From Takifugu bimaculatus (Eukaryota > Chordata > Actinopteri > Tetraodontiformes > Tetraodontidae), in the NCBI GenBank assembly GCA_004026145.2, contig CP034996.1:9638289-9702288 (forward strand): 64,000 nt of DNA, written 5' to 3'. Shown here piece by piece: positions 51,584 through 62,914 of the stretch (position 1 is the stretch's first letter; each line of letters opens with the position of its first letter). A program made the position numbers and the translations under genes. The notes beneath the pieces were generated by a model. That model was not told where the DNA came from. It ran no database searches and saw only the letters and a program-made list of their open reading frames with translations.

Positions 51584-54050
51584 TCTCCACCATTATTCAA
51601 TAGTTAAATAAATAAGATTTATGATGCTCACAGATTTTGAAAGACTTGTAAAAGCAGCATATTTCTGCAGCCCTGGAGTCCAGGAGGAGCAGCAGAGGTC
51701 AGAATGTGTCGGAGCGCGTTTAACTATTGTCTGCAGTTCCACGCGTGTCCACCGGGTGGCGGTAAAGCACCACATGATATTTCTCCTTTTTGGAACTTTA
51801 AATCTTCACCTGTCGCTCCCTTTAAGCTCTAAACTTTGCGGTTCTGTGTGTAGTTTGTTGGTTTAATATTTTTGATGAATTCTGATGACGACTGAAACTG
51901 TCAATGACCAATAGAAAGTTCGTCCATTTTCTACTGCGTCACACATTTTCATTATTTTGTCATTTTTGGGTCTAAACTGGACCAGTTCTGTGAGCTGTTT
52001 TGCTTTTTCTGTGGACCAGATGTTCCAGGCAGGTTCCATCATCGGACACAGACGGAGACAGGTCACGTGACAACAGTCAGCCTTTAGTTCTTTATTACAG
52101 GAGGATCTGGTTTATATACAGACACGTATCTGCAAAATACTAAAAAGTAATGAACCCAAAGTACTAAAAAGTCTACATACGCACACGTGTATTAAGTGTT
52201 TATACACACGTGTGCGCGTACGTGCACACTGTATATTCATCTAATAACTGTTAGTTTCTAAAACACCAAAGTAGAGTCACTGAGGCACGGCTTCACCTCC
52301 TTTACACCGAGGTTTCACTGAGCAGGTGTGATGAACTGTTGCAGAAGGAAAAGCATGGAACATGTTAATAACCGGACACAAAAACACTCAGGTTTATTGT
52401 CTGGACCTCGCCATCCCTTTGGGGAGGATCATCTCATTCTTCAGCTTTGAACTGTCAGAGTTAAAAGTTTCATCCTTCCACAAGACCAGAAAACTTCCGC
52501 CCAACCTTCTGACCTCTCGTGTCGTATTTTCATCTCTTCAGAAATTATCATGTGTGAACATTTTGTCTTCCAAATGAAAAAGAAAAAATCTTCTTCCCAT
52601 CTGAAATTCGGGGCGAGGACAATCCGAAAAAGGCAACTATCTCCAATCTGAGCTTTTCTCTGAGCGACTGATGTGAAGCTGGTGTGAAACCAGTTTTGAT
52701 GACCATTGTGAAACCAGGAGCAGTGGAAATGAGGGGGGGGGGGGGGGCAGTGAGTGGATGCTGCATTCATCAAACACACAATAAGTCAGAAGAGAAGAAG
52801 GAAGAACAGAGCCCTTTGTTCCTCAGTGTTGGTGTGGAGACGCCTGTTTGGAGGAGCAGGAAGCAGGCTGGACTCTTCCAGCTGGCTTTAATGCCACTTC
52901 TCTTCTGAGAACCCTCCCCAGCAGCTTTCTCTCCACCATCTTTTTACGCTGAAGGGTTTTGATCATTTCAGGTCAGATGTTCTTGGACTGAGGTTAAAAT
53001 GTTTGTTCTTGTGCTCGGAGCGAACCGACGATCCTCTAAAGTCAGGCATCCTAAAGGTGGATGTTTTCTGAGGCCTGGAGGCTTTAAAGTGGCGCTTTTA
53101 CCCACTTGTCCTCGTTCTGTTGGAAACTTGATACAAAAACCTTTTCTGGAGCTTCATGTTCTGCTTTTTTGAAGGAATGAAATGGTTTCATCAGCGCTGC
53201 CGGGGGCTGAGCAGGCTTCATAAATCTGAAGCTCTGAGATCCTTTAAAGATCTCCTGGAATCAGCAGATGGGGGTTTGATCAAAAACTGTAAGAATCAGT
53301 CAAGCTATCAAATCTTGACTCAGTCCAAGCGTGAACCAGTCCATCCAGAGCTGATTATGGCTCAGCCAGGAGGAAAGCACGGCCTGGGGGGGTTCATATG
53401 GAGCAGGCACACTCTGGCTCTATTGCTACTGAAAACAGCCCTTCAGCACAGCAGCCTGAAATACAGTTCTGGAGAACACCTGTTCCAACAGAACCTGTTT
53501 AAAACGGGACCAGTAAAGATGCCCGGCGTGACCACGACCACGGGGAGAGAGGGGGGGGGGTGCAGAGGACAGGCGGGTAACGCCGCTGCCCACCGATTCA
53601 CCTGGAAACAACAAAAACCCCAGCAGCTTGGACCAATATGGCAGCGTGTTCCTCAGAAACGCTCCTCAAACTCTCCCCACAGCTTCATTGCTAAACAGGA
53701 TTTGGGTTTTTTTTGTCCGTGCTAAATGGAAAGTGTTTGTCCTTTGGTGGTCCAACAGGACCACGATTTGGATGGATGGATGATTTGATGTTATTGAGAA
53801 TAAAAACAGCTGAAAATGGAAGCGGAGATGTTTCAGAGCACCAGAGTTCAGAAAGAGTTTCTAATCAAACACCACCTGTTCGGAATGATGAATGGATGAT
53901 TTTTATTTAATTTAGACTATTTAGACTGATTTTAACATCCTTTATGCCAGTTCCATAGAGCGTGCGCGCGCACACACACACTAGCAAAGATGATATCCAA
54001 ACAGCCAAATAAATGGGAGTAAAAAGAAATCATTTAAAGCTACATATGTC
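51584..54050. other. non-coding region, possible minus-strand 3' UTR
   Basis: No convincing coding sequence on either strand. A minus-strand AATAAA lies near 52092-52097, so part of this may be the 3' UTR of a minus-strand gene. Landmarks are a 14-G run (52733-52746), CA-type repeats near 52190-52215 and 53965-53980, and an 11-G run (near 53551). Confidence 0.35.
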
Positions 54051-54054
54051 AGAA

Positions 54055-56583
54055 TCAAGGTTCGAGGGTTTTCTATGGCCCCCGGGATGATATTGATTTA
54101 TTATTAGAACGCGGCCCACAGGCCGCAGATGTTTTACACAGGCCAATACTACATTTCCCACAATGCAACGGTGACAGTCTGAGCGGGAGGTGGCTTCTTT
54201 AATTATTTATCAGTAGTCATTAGCATAACAGCAAAAGTTAACTTTCAGATACCCATAAAATGGCAAAACAGAAGGTGGACACTAGGAACCGGGGGTTCAA
54301 ACAAGGTGGGAGTGGGAGCACATGTTCACGGAGGCAGCTGGGAAACCTGGGTGTCTTCTGAGTGGAGAAAGGGTGGCGGTAATGAAAGAATATCATCTGA
54401 GACGGCATCATGAAGCTAAACACGCGGACAAAGACAAGAATATGGACATGGAACAAAAGCTACAGAAGGTTGAGGAGTTAAAACCAGGCCTCAAATCTGG
54501 ACAGGCTCTGTTCAGAAAAGCCAAACCTCAAAGCGAGGCTGCTGTCAAGGCCAGTTTGATTCTGGCAGAAGAGATCGCTCAATCAGCCCGGCCATTTCCA
54601 GAGGGGGATTCCATCAAACACTGCATGCTTAAAGTTTGTGAGCAAAGTTTGCCCAGACAAAAGGCGACTCTTTTGAAACGGGAGCCTGAGCAGAAACACC
54701 ATTGTTGTCCCTCAATCTAAAAGAGCAGCTGGAGAAAAAGGGGAAAGATTTCATGGCATCTTCCCTGGCTGTGGATGAGAGCAGCGACATTAGAGGGGAC
54801 TCCAGCCTCAACAGTGACAGAGGAGCTTTCTGGCGTTACGTCCTGTGCACGGCACAACCACAGGACAGGATTTGTATGAAGAGGTGTCAAGATGTGGAAA
54901 TGAGATGGAGCTGCCTCGGGAAAAACTGGTGGGTTGGACAACAGACGGAGCAGCTGCCATGTGTGGACACAGGAGTGGACTGGTGGCCAAGATACGGGAG
55001 AAGATGCAGGAGGAGAACGTTACGGCTGAACTGACAGGCTCATCATTGCATCATACACCTGGAATCCTTGTGTGCTGAAGCCCTGAACATGGAACATGGA
55101 ATGTTCACCATCACGCACGCAGGGAACTTTATCAGAGCCAAAGGTTTAATTCAGCGCCAGTTCAAGGCGTTTCTGAGCCAGTGGCAAACGCAGCGTGGTG
55201 ATTTGCCCCCTCACACTGAGGTGCGATGGCTAAGCCAGGGAAAGGTGCTGCAGAGATGTTTCCAGCTTCCTGAGGAGATCGGATGTTCTTGGACAGCAAA
55301 GGGAAAGACACGACTCAGCTCCCAGACCAAAGGTTCTTGTGTGAAACGGCTTTTCTGTGGGACATTCCGAGTCATCTGAATGCAATGAAGCTGCAGCTGC
55401 AGGGTCGGGGTGGTGTCCCCTCTGATATGTACAGTACAGTGAAGGCCTTTAGAACCAAACGCACTCTGTGGGAGGCACAGATGCACAAAGGAAACTTGAG
55501 CCACTTTCCCAGCTGCCAGACCCTGAAAGAGAAGCTCTCTACCAGCGTGTTCCCGAGCGCACAGTTTGCTGATTAAATGAGTGTTCTCACCGCTGACTTC
55601 CCACGCCGAGTCACTGACTTAAAAGCACCAAAAAGCAGGTTTGAACTGCTCAGCCGTCCGTTTGAGGTTGAGGTGGAAAGCTCAGCAGCAAAGCTCCAAA
55701 TGGAGGTGATTGAGCTCCAATGCAGTGATGCCCTGAAGGCAACACATGGGGCAGTGGGTGCTGCGGAGTTTGCCCGTTTCCTCCCCGACACACATCCAGG
55801 CTGCTCCAACGTTGCCTGTGTTGGGCAGCACAGACCTGCGGGAACAACTGCTTTCTTTGATGAAGCTGAACAAAACATCACACAGAAGTGGACTTCCTGC
55901 TGAACACCTTCACTCAGTTGTGAGGAGTTCCTCAGCTCAGAGCCGGACCCCCAACATTGATGAACTCGTCCAAAAGATGAGACACCACCAAGTATCAGCC
56001 TCAAACAAGTGAACATTAAGCTGCAATAACACATTTACAATTATTACTCAGCTCAAGTTTAAAAGTTAAAAGTTAAATACTTTTCACTGCACATGTGCCT
56101 TTTCCTTGAAGAAAGTGTTGTTTTTGGTTGATAGATTTTTGCACTTTATGTTATTGTATTTCAATCCAATTATGTTCTAAAAATATTTCAGTTGAGTGAA
56201 TGATAGAAAATTGCTGTTATAATTTTTTTCTTTGAAGTGAATTTAGCCCACTTTTGCTAAATGAGAAAATCTACTGATGGTGCCTTGAATAATACCGCTT
56301 CATTCATTTAATGTTCATGTTATGGGGATTTTTATAGAAAGCAAATTTGTCTTTTGTGCCTCTTGAAAATTAAAAATGACTGACAGAGCCATAAGAAACT
56401 ATTGCTTTATTTATCTGATCATACTGTAAAATATTTGTTAGGTTTTCAGTTGGTTCAATTTGCTTCACTAGACTATATGAGGTCATTTTAAAATTTTCCA
56501 ATGAACATTGGATCAGTCTGGCCCTCGGCTTGGAGCTACATTTTTTATTTGGCCCTCCGTCCATTTGACTTTGACACCCCTGA
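54055..56583 (+). mobile_element. decayed hAT-type transposon (ZBED/GTF2IRD2-like)
   Basis: The right end, read inward, begins CAGGGGTGTCAAAGTCAAAT, a typical hAT terminal repeat of the CAGGGGTGTC class. The left end is degraded near 54055-54090 (GGCCCCCGGGATGATATTGA recalls the same inner sequence). The transposase lies inside. Element limits are approximate and no sure target-site duplication was found. Confidence 0.6.
54260..56012 (+). pseudogene. hAT transposase related to GTF2IRD2-like/ZBED proteins, disrupted
   Basis: Fragments in different frames add up to a hAT transposase of the type that gave the C-terminal part of GTF2IRD2. An N-terminal BED-like finger (54322-54420) has lost its second cysteine (CLLSGE). 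Then come VAEE-type helix sequence, SLAVDESSDI, MHGTTTGQDLYEEVSRC, AMCGHRSGLVAKIREKMQEE and VRWLSQGKVLQRCFQLPEEI. The C-terminal hATC dimer region is near 55790-56010, ending PNIDELVQKM. At least five frame changes break it, so it is not functional. Confidence 0.8.
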
Positions 56584-57284
56584 TTTAAATGAATCAGGAT
56601 GTTTCCATCAGTGGTTAAAAATCCGATGAATGTGATCATCAAAATGCACAAATTCTGTCTTAAATCAGTATCAGCCGTCTTTGTTCATTTAAATATATGG
56701 AGCAGTGATCCAGGATTAAACGTTGCTGTTGTCCAAGATTACTGACTGATCCATGATGTGTAACAGATTTCTATTATATCGATTAACGTGAATGTTTGCA
56801 TTGAAATTTGACAGAAATCTGCAGAATGTAAACTGTATAAAAGTTCACTTTCACAGAAACAGTTGCAGTCTCATTATGGGCTGTAACTGTAGGAGCTCCA
56901 GCTTATGTCATTAGAATCTACATGATTCAGTTTATTCATGCTTTTAGTGCTCTTTTGACTGAATTTTACCAGGTAAACATGTACCTTTTCTGCCCCCAAT
57001 AAAAGAGTTCCTCTGTGTTCTAAGAGTTTAAAGAAATGCAATTAAAAAACTTAAAACGATTTCCTACAAAAACCTGGTCAAGTTTTGCTCATTTACAGTT
57101 ATTGATGAGCTCTTTTTCTGTGATATCTGTCATTTAAGTCCTAAAAAGCTGTTTAAGGGTCGTTTTCCTTCCACTTCTCAGTCACCGACGTGTCCAACTT
57201 CACAGGACCTGCCCAAAGGTTCCCGTTTCTGTCATCCTCGCAAAAACGGACTAAAAGGACGCTTCTCCGGCTCATCCAGCTCAC
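56584..57284 (-). other. intron-like DNA downstream of the LASP1-type exon
   Basis: AT-rich DNA with no recognised exon. If the LASP1-type exon is real and in place, this is the start of its first intron. Confidence 0.35.
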
Positions 57285-57353
57285 CTTGTCCAGGCAGCTC
57301 ACTTTCTCTGTCGGGTAGACGATCTTCCCACAGCGGGCGCACTGAGGGTTCAT
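57285..57353 (-). CDS. lasp1: first coding exon of a LASP1/LIM-nebulette gene (rest not in window)
   Basis: Encodes MNPQCARCGKIVYPTEKVSC plus LDK and stops at a donor (AAG|GTGAGC, phase 0), exactly where LASP-family genes split. CARC gives the first two zinc ligands of the LIM domain. LASP1 is an actin-binding focal-adhesion adaptor (family knowledge). IVYP favours LASP1; Q4 also occurs in the LIM-nebulette relative, so the paralogue is not certain. GC-rich DNA to the right (57354-57600) fits a promoter. The second exon, which should begin (F/Y)WHKxCFHCE, was not found anywhere to the left. Confidence 0.65.
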
Positions 57354-57620
57354 CCTCGGAACCTCCTCCGCGGTCTCCTCCGCTTCTTTAAAACAGATAT
57401 AGTTGCCGTCGCCGGCAGCCGAGCGCCACAAGTTCCAGCAAACGTTTGACAACCAGCAGCGACAACAAAATGTAGAGATACAAGTCAGTAGGAGACAGAC
57501 GGAGCCTCTGTGGACGCACGAAGGAGCCGCGTCCGGGCTGGAGACTCGCTGATGCTGCGCTGACAACCACCGTCAGTGACAAGCTAGCGAGAGTGAGCTC
57601 ACGAGACCGGAAATTAGCGA
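57354..57620 (-). promoter_or_regulatory. GC-rich 5' region of the LASP1-type exon
   Basis: CpG-rich DNA just upstream of the ATG, in a neighbourhood otherwise AT-rich, consistent with promoter and 5' UTR. Confidence 0.4.
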
Positions 57621-58218
57621 CAGCAACCGGAAGTAAACAAAGGAGCAGACAACTTTGCGTTCAAGATTCATTCAAATATGCAAATAAAGAGTAAAATGAA
57701 AAAATACATTTAAACTTAACAGAAAATATAAGGACTCATCAACTTTATTTCTACCCAAAATGTGATTACATAAACTTCCTCATGCAAATATATCGACAGT
57801 ATGATATTAAACTATTAGCATTCCACAAATGTATTTTTAACTTTTGCCAAAATGTACATGTAAAAATGTTTTGATCCTCAGTCACATAACACAAAGCAGA
57901 TAAACACATAAGCAAACACAGTAAAGTTTCAAATTAAGAAAATATCAAATCTAAGATCACAAAAAAGCGCATAAAAATTAAATTGAGAATCTGTGACTGT
58001 GTACTGCGCAATCCCTTGCTTATTCTAAGCACATTCTTTTTATTTTAATTATTTCGTTTGCTGTTAACTATTGTCTTCCTGATTTAGGCATAACGAGCTG
58101 CAGGTGCGCTGGAGGCTCAGCGCTCTTCAGAGATCGGCCCGCCCCTGAATGCCGTTCCTGCAGGTACGGGAGGAGGTGAGAAGTCCGAGTGCCGACCAGA
58201 AACCGAACCACAACAAAT

Positions 58219-58540
58219 AACATATGAAAGAGGATATATGAACATGTGACTTAATAACATATGAAAGAGGATATATGAACATGTGACTTCATAACATATG
58301 AAAGAGGATATATGAACATGTGACTTAATAACATATGAAAGAGGATATATGAACATGTGACTTAATAACATATGAAAGAGGATATATGAACCTATGACTT
58401 AATAACATATGAAAGAGGATATATGAACATGTGACTTAATAAAATATGAAAGAGGATATATGAACCTATGACTTAATAACATATGAAAGAGGATATATGA
58501 ACATATGACTTAATATATGAAAGAGGATATATGAACATGT
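58219..58540. repeat. 37-bp minisatellite, about 9 copies
   Basis: Tandem repeat with period 37, built around TATGAAAGAGGATATATGAA. Most copies are identical; variants alternate CATGTGAC and CCTATGAC, and one copy has CTTCAT. The last copy is incomplete. It lies just before the chrne-like exons. Confidence 0.9.
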
Positions 58541-58615
58541 GATTTTTCCACTATAACACACAGACATACACACATCAGTATCAGTGTTCCAAATCCTGTT
58601 TTCTTTTTCTGCCAG

Positions 58616-59294
58616 CTCTTCCTCCAGCGATTACCCCACATCTTGCGCATGTCCCGCCCTGCTGAGGCAGAGCCGTACTGGGATGGAGCGTTACCGCGGC
58701 GATCCAGCTCAGTGGGCTACATTGCCTCGGCTGAGGAGTACTACAGTGTGAAGTCCCGCAGTGAACTGATGTTTGAGAAACAGTCTGGGAGACACGGACT
58801 GGTGACCCGAGTCACACACGCTGCCAGTACGTTTCCAGAAACATTTAAACACATGAGATATAGAAGCATAAGTAGCTTCATTTGAGTTCTGAGCTTTGGT
58901 GTCTGTGTGGAGCTGTGAAACCACAAGAAGAGGGAGGAGCGAGCGATCAGCTGTACGCAGAGATCAAGCCGGCTGTGGATGGAGCCACTACATCATTAAA
59001 CACATGCGCAACAAGAACGACTACAATGAGGTCAGATGGTTAAAACAGAGTCCTCAACCCAAAGTCTGATTTAAAAAGATCAAAAGTGGCGTAAATGTCT
59101 GGTCCTGAGAAGAGAAGGATAACTGGAGCGGCATCGCTCGTACAGTAGACCGACTCTGCCTCTTCCTGGTTACCCCGGTGATGACCTTTGGCACCGTAAT
59201 CATCTTTCTGACGGGAATCTGTAACCAACCTCCTCATCTGCCCTTCAAAGGAGACCCGCATGACTACAGAGAGGAGAACCCACGCCTGCTGTGA
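58616..59294 (+). pseudogene. chrne: acetylcholine receptor epsilon subunit, last three exons, one-base deletion
   Basis: Muscle nicotinic receptor subunit (family knowledge). Exons 58616-58826, 58928-59030 and 59115-59294. They encode the end of the large cytoplasmic loop (LFLQRLPHILRMS, EYYSVKSRSELMFEKQSGRH), the amphipathic helix (LYAEIKPAVDGA), the M4 membrane helix (LCLFLVTPVMTFGTVIIFL) and the tail ending REENPRLL. In the middle exon, GCCACTAC near 58987 lacks one A compared with the expected Ala-Asn-Tyr codons; the frame is lost there and the exon phases fit only if that base is restored. The ligand-binding domain and M1-M3 exons are absent upstream. The last acceptor (AGAAGAG) has no pyrimidine tract. 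Confidence 0.78.
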
Positions 59295-59816
59295 TGCTCA
59301 CACACAGCCAGGGCTTTTTCCATCGCCATCGTTTCTCTTGGGGAAATGTTGCATTTCTTTATCTTAATAACAACAAATCTTTTGTTTGTTCTATAGGAGC
59401 TTCTTACTTCTTAGATTGTGTTAATTGCTGGCACATAAAGAAAAATGCCTTGATTTTACTAAAGTGACACAAACCCTAAAGATTCTGAAGGCATGATGTA
59501 AAATAGTAACGTATAATACAGACATTTGAAGAGACGAGAATGTTTTCATGCTTATAAGAGTGGCCGAGGAGCCATTTAGAACTTTATAAAGATGCATTGT
59601 GTGATACCAGGAACTAATTTAACTTCAAGGCGAAGCTGCTTCTGCTTTGTCGACCATCGACTGATCTCCTGAAAGTCCACCACCGCTTTTTAAAAACTGA
59701 ATTTTTCATCTATAGACGGAGTAGACGGCAGATGTTTCCACAGATGCTCTTCACCAGTGGTCAGTGAGTGATGCAGCAGATGAGCGGGAGTTGACTGGCT
59801 TCAACCAGCTACTGAC
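59295..59816. other. non-coding, between chrne 3' end and NLR LRR exon
   Basis: Probably contains the chrne 3' UTR (plus) and the NLR 3' end (minus), which would be convergent. No coding sequence recognised. Confidence 0.4.
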
Positions 59817-59989
59817 TCAATGTCTCCAGCCCATAGTGTGGATTCTCTACGAGAGCAGACAGCAGCTTCACTCCTGAATCCTGCAGATTGTTGATGCTGA
59901 GGTCCAGTTCTCTGAGATGGGAGGGATTGGACCTCAGCGCCGAGGCCAGAGAGCCACAGCTGATCTCTGATAAGATGCAGCTCCTTAAT
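59817..59989 (-). CDS. NLR leucine-rich-repeat exon (last in second NLR gene)
   Basis: Encodes one and a half NLR-type LRRs: LSEISCGSLASALRSNPSHL then RELDLSINNLQDSGVKLL. Acceptor TTATTTAG. It is 173 nt long, where the family module is 174, so the expected AG|GT donor is off by one. Reading through gives a stop two codons later (...LETLSQ, TAG). Either the gene ends here or the last splice site has decayed. Confidence 0.7.
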
Positions 59990-60091
59990 CTAAATAAAGA
60001 AGGGAAACTTTTATAAGGTTATAAGTGAAACCAGTATTAATCTGAAAGGTTAATCAAAGGTATGATCTGTAAATATTTAATTTAGTTACAG

Positions 60092-60264
60092 TGTGGCGGA
60101 CACATTTGGGTGTATCTCACACCCAGGTGATGCATGGGGTGATGGGCGTGGTTAGCCCTTGATTGGATGCACTGTTCAACGCGCCATTTAGTATTGTCTG
60201 CTGGATGCAGAATAAAGACGTCTAAACCATCTGCTCTGTCCGAGTCGTTCCTCGTCTTGCCACA
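60092..60264 (+). repeat. 5' LTR of Ty3/gypsy-like element
   Basis: 173 bp, starting TGTGGCGGACAC and ending TTGCCACA. Contains AATAAA near 60212. It matches the 3' LTR with six substitutions and one indel (about 96% identity, counted by eye). Confidence 0.9.
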
Positions 60265-60284
60265 TTGGTGACCCCGTTTTGAAC

Positions 60285-61040
60285 ATGTTTGAGGCAGCAG
60301 ACGATGGTATCTCCTCTTCGGCAATGTGGCCCCGACACGCGCAGCCAGCCAGCGTCATCGCGTCCGTGAAGCTGCCCGACTTCTGGCAGAGCGACCCGGC
60401 CCCGTGGTTCCAGCATGTCGAAGCGCTTTTCCACCTGCGAGGAGTCACCGAGGACGACTCCAAATATTATTTGGTGGTCGCGGCTCTGGACCAGCAATCC
60501 ACTCGCCGCGTCATGCAGCTGCTGCGGGACCCGCCACCGCGCGCAAAGTACGCATCGATCAAAGAGCTCCTGCTCCGGAGGTACAGCCAGTCCGCTGCGG
60601 AAAGGGCGGACAAACTGCTTTCCCTGCCGGGTTTGGGCGATGGTTCGGCGGTGGACCTTATGGACAGCATGCTGTCATTGCTGGGCTCAGACGAAGGCGG
60701 GTTCCTTTTCCCGCACATTTTCGTGCGCCAACTTCCACATCCGGTCCGGGCGGCCTTGGCGAACTCCCCGAGTTTGGCGGCTGGTGATTTCCGTGGTTTG
60801 GCTGAGGAAGCGGACCGTGTGCTGCTGACTGCGAGGAGGACCTCCGTGCAGAGCGTGTTGGCTGATTCCCGGCTGCTGGTACCAGAGGACACAGACCAGG
60901 CGATGGTTGCTGGAGTTTCCTCCCGGAGGAGGAAGAGTGACCTGTGTTTCTTCCACCAGCGTTTTGGCCACAAGGCCCGGCGCTGCGTTCCTCCATGTGC
61001 GTTCGAGACGCAGGGAAACGCCAGGGCCAGCGCTCAGTAG
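60285..61040 (+). CDS. gag-like capsid/nucleocapsid protein of the LTR element
   Basis: 251-residue intact frame from ATG 60285. The capsid-like part begins VKLPDFWQSDPAPWFQHVEA, typical of Ty3/gypsy elements of animals. It ends in a zinc-knuckle variant CFFHQRFGHKARRC, where the second cysteine of CX2CX4HX4C is His. The pol frame overlaps its end (from about 60944) in the -1 frame, so pol would need -1 frameshifting. Confidence 0.75.
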   Translation: MFEAADDGISSSAMWPRHAQPASVIASVKLPDFWQSDPAPWFQHVEALFHLRGVTEDDSKYYLVVAALDQQSTRRVMQLLRDPPPRAKYASIKELLLRRYSQSAAERADKLLSLPGLGDGSAVDLMDSMLSLLGSDEGGFLFPHIFVRQLPHPVRAALANSPSLAAGDFRGLAEEADRVLLTARRTSVQSVLADSRLLVPEDTDQAMVAGVSSRRRKSDLCFFHQRFGHKARRCVPPCAFETQGNARASAQ

Positions 61041-62841
61041 CAGCTGTGGGCGCTGGTGAACAGGAGGAGCTGCTGTTCGTCAAAGACTCCCTGTCAGGCT
61101 GGCGGTTCCTGGTGGATTCTGGTTCCCAGAAGAGCCTCCTCCCTCCAGGCGGCGCAGACCTGTCATCCTCGGGCGCAGGCCTCCAACTGACTGCTGCTAA
61201 TGGTTCCTCTATTGAGACATTTGGTACCAGGTCGGTGACTGTTTGTTTTTCTGGACGCAGGTTCACATGGGACTTTGTGTTAGCCTCCATTACTGTTCCC
61301 ATCATAGGCACAGATTTTCTGTGTTCTCATGGTCTGCTAGTGGATGTTGCTAACCGACGTCTAATCGATGCTGTGTCTTTTGCCACCTTTCCATGTCTGA
61401 CGGGAGGACCTGGGCCGCTGGCACATGCCAGTTTTGCTGCAGCGGGCAATGTTTTTCAGCGGTTGCTGGGTGATTTTCCGTCGCTTACTACGCCCGCGTT
61501 TTCCATGGCCGTCACAAAGCACGGGGTGGAGCACTTTATTCCCACCGCGGGTCCGCCCGTTTTTGCACGCGCTCGGCGACTCGACGCTGTGAAGTTGGCG
61601 ACGGCTTGGGAGGAATTCGCCACAATGGGATTGTGCGGCGCTCTAACAGCCCATGGGCCTCTCCGCTCCATATGGTGCCCAAGGCGGATGGCACTTGGCG
61701 GCCCTGTGGCGATTTTCGTCGTCTTAACAACATCACAGCCCATGACCGTTACCCCATTCCGCACATACAGGATTTTTCCGTTCGCTTGGCAGGCACTACC
61801 ATTTTCTCCAAGGTAGACTTGGTGCGGGGCTATCATCAGGTTCCGGTGCGTGCCGAGGATGTGCCCAAGACTGCCGTGATTACCCCGTTTGGGCACAGCA
61901 CAGACCTTTCAGCGGCTAATGGACTCGGTATTGCGTGACCTCACCTTTGTGTTCGTCCTGTGTGGCATGTCAGCGTGCTAAGGTTCACCAGCACACCAAG
62001 GCACCCCTTGAACCATTCGCGATTCCAGCCAGACGGTTTGACCACGTGCATGTGGACCTGGTGGGACCCTTACCTCCATCCCACGGGTACACTCATCTGC
62101 TCACTATGGTGGATCGCACCACCAGGTGGCCAGAGGTGGTCCCTCTTTCCTCCACGACATCGGCAGACGTCGCTAGAGCATTTCGGCTTGGGTCGCACGT
62201 TTTGGCTCCCCTTCCGACATTACTTCTGACAGGGGACCTCAGTTTGTCTCGGAACTCTGGTCATCTATGGCTAGGTCCTTGGGCACACAGGTTCACCGTA
62301 CCACTGCGTACCATCCTCAGGCTAACGGGCTTTGTGAACGCTTTCACCGTTCACTCAAGGCAGCACTCAAGGCAACTTTCCTGCCGGAAGTTACTTTTCG
62401 GCTGGGCCTGCTCTGGTTCCATCCCCTGTGCTCCACTGTTTCCCGCGGTCGTTTGTACCGATGGACTTAGCAACAACTCGTTTTGTTTTTGTACGACATG
62501 ACGCCCACCGGTCACCCCTTCGCCCTCCGTACGACGGCCCATTCCGGGTGCACGAGACGGGGGCGAAGAGTTTCGTGCTCGATATGGGTGGTCGGTCGGA
62601 GCGGGTCACGTTGGATAGGCTGAAGCCGGCGCATTTGCTGGTTGGGCAGGATGTGTTGCCGGCTCAGGTCCCCTGTCGGGGCCGTCCTCCCAAGGTCCAG
62701 AATGTCCCGTCTGATGGTCTTTGTTCTAATTTACAACCTGCTGTGGACTTTGTTTCTCCTGCCTGCGACTCATCTGCGTTCCCGGAAGAGGGGTGCCGCA
62801 GCCGTTATGGCAGGCTGATTAAACCCCCTGTCAGGGACTGA
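60944..62841 (+). pseudogene. pol remnant: protease, partial RT, partial integrase
   Basis: The protease has the catalytic triad FLVDSGSQKS near 61110. The RT start (WASPLHMVPKADGTWRPCGD, FSKVDLVRGYHQVPV) is in another frame after a shift near 61620. After TAVITPFG (about 61893) the sequence jumps to the integrase core (HVDLVGPLPPSHGYTHLLTM), losing the RT YxDD site, RNase H and the integrase zinc finger. The integrase Glu region (YHPQANGLCERFHRSLKAAL) is in yet another frame. A C-terminal DNA-binding tail follows near 62520-62640. Not functional. Confidence 0.75.
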
Positions 62842-62914
62842 TATGTAAGATTTTTATTTTTCCTTTCCCTCTTTCTGCTGTTTCCCTTCTGGGTGTTCGG
62901 GGGGGGGGGGGCTG

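Noticed and set aside
53156..53725. 189-codon open frame on the plus strand
   Set aside because: No family similarity, low-complexity ends, and the region looks like non-coding or UTR DNA. Length alone is not enough.
58117..58371. 84-codon minus-strand frame with a repeated SHMFIYPLSYVI motif
   Set aside because: It only translates the 37-bp minisatellite.
60658..61311. 217-codon minus-strand frame
   Set aside because: Antisense of the gag/protease region in GC-rich DNA, with no recognisable protein.
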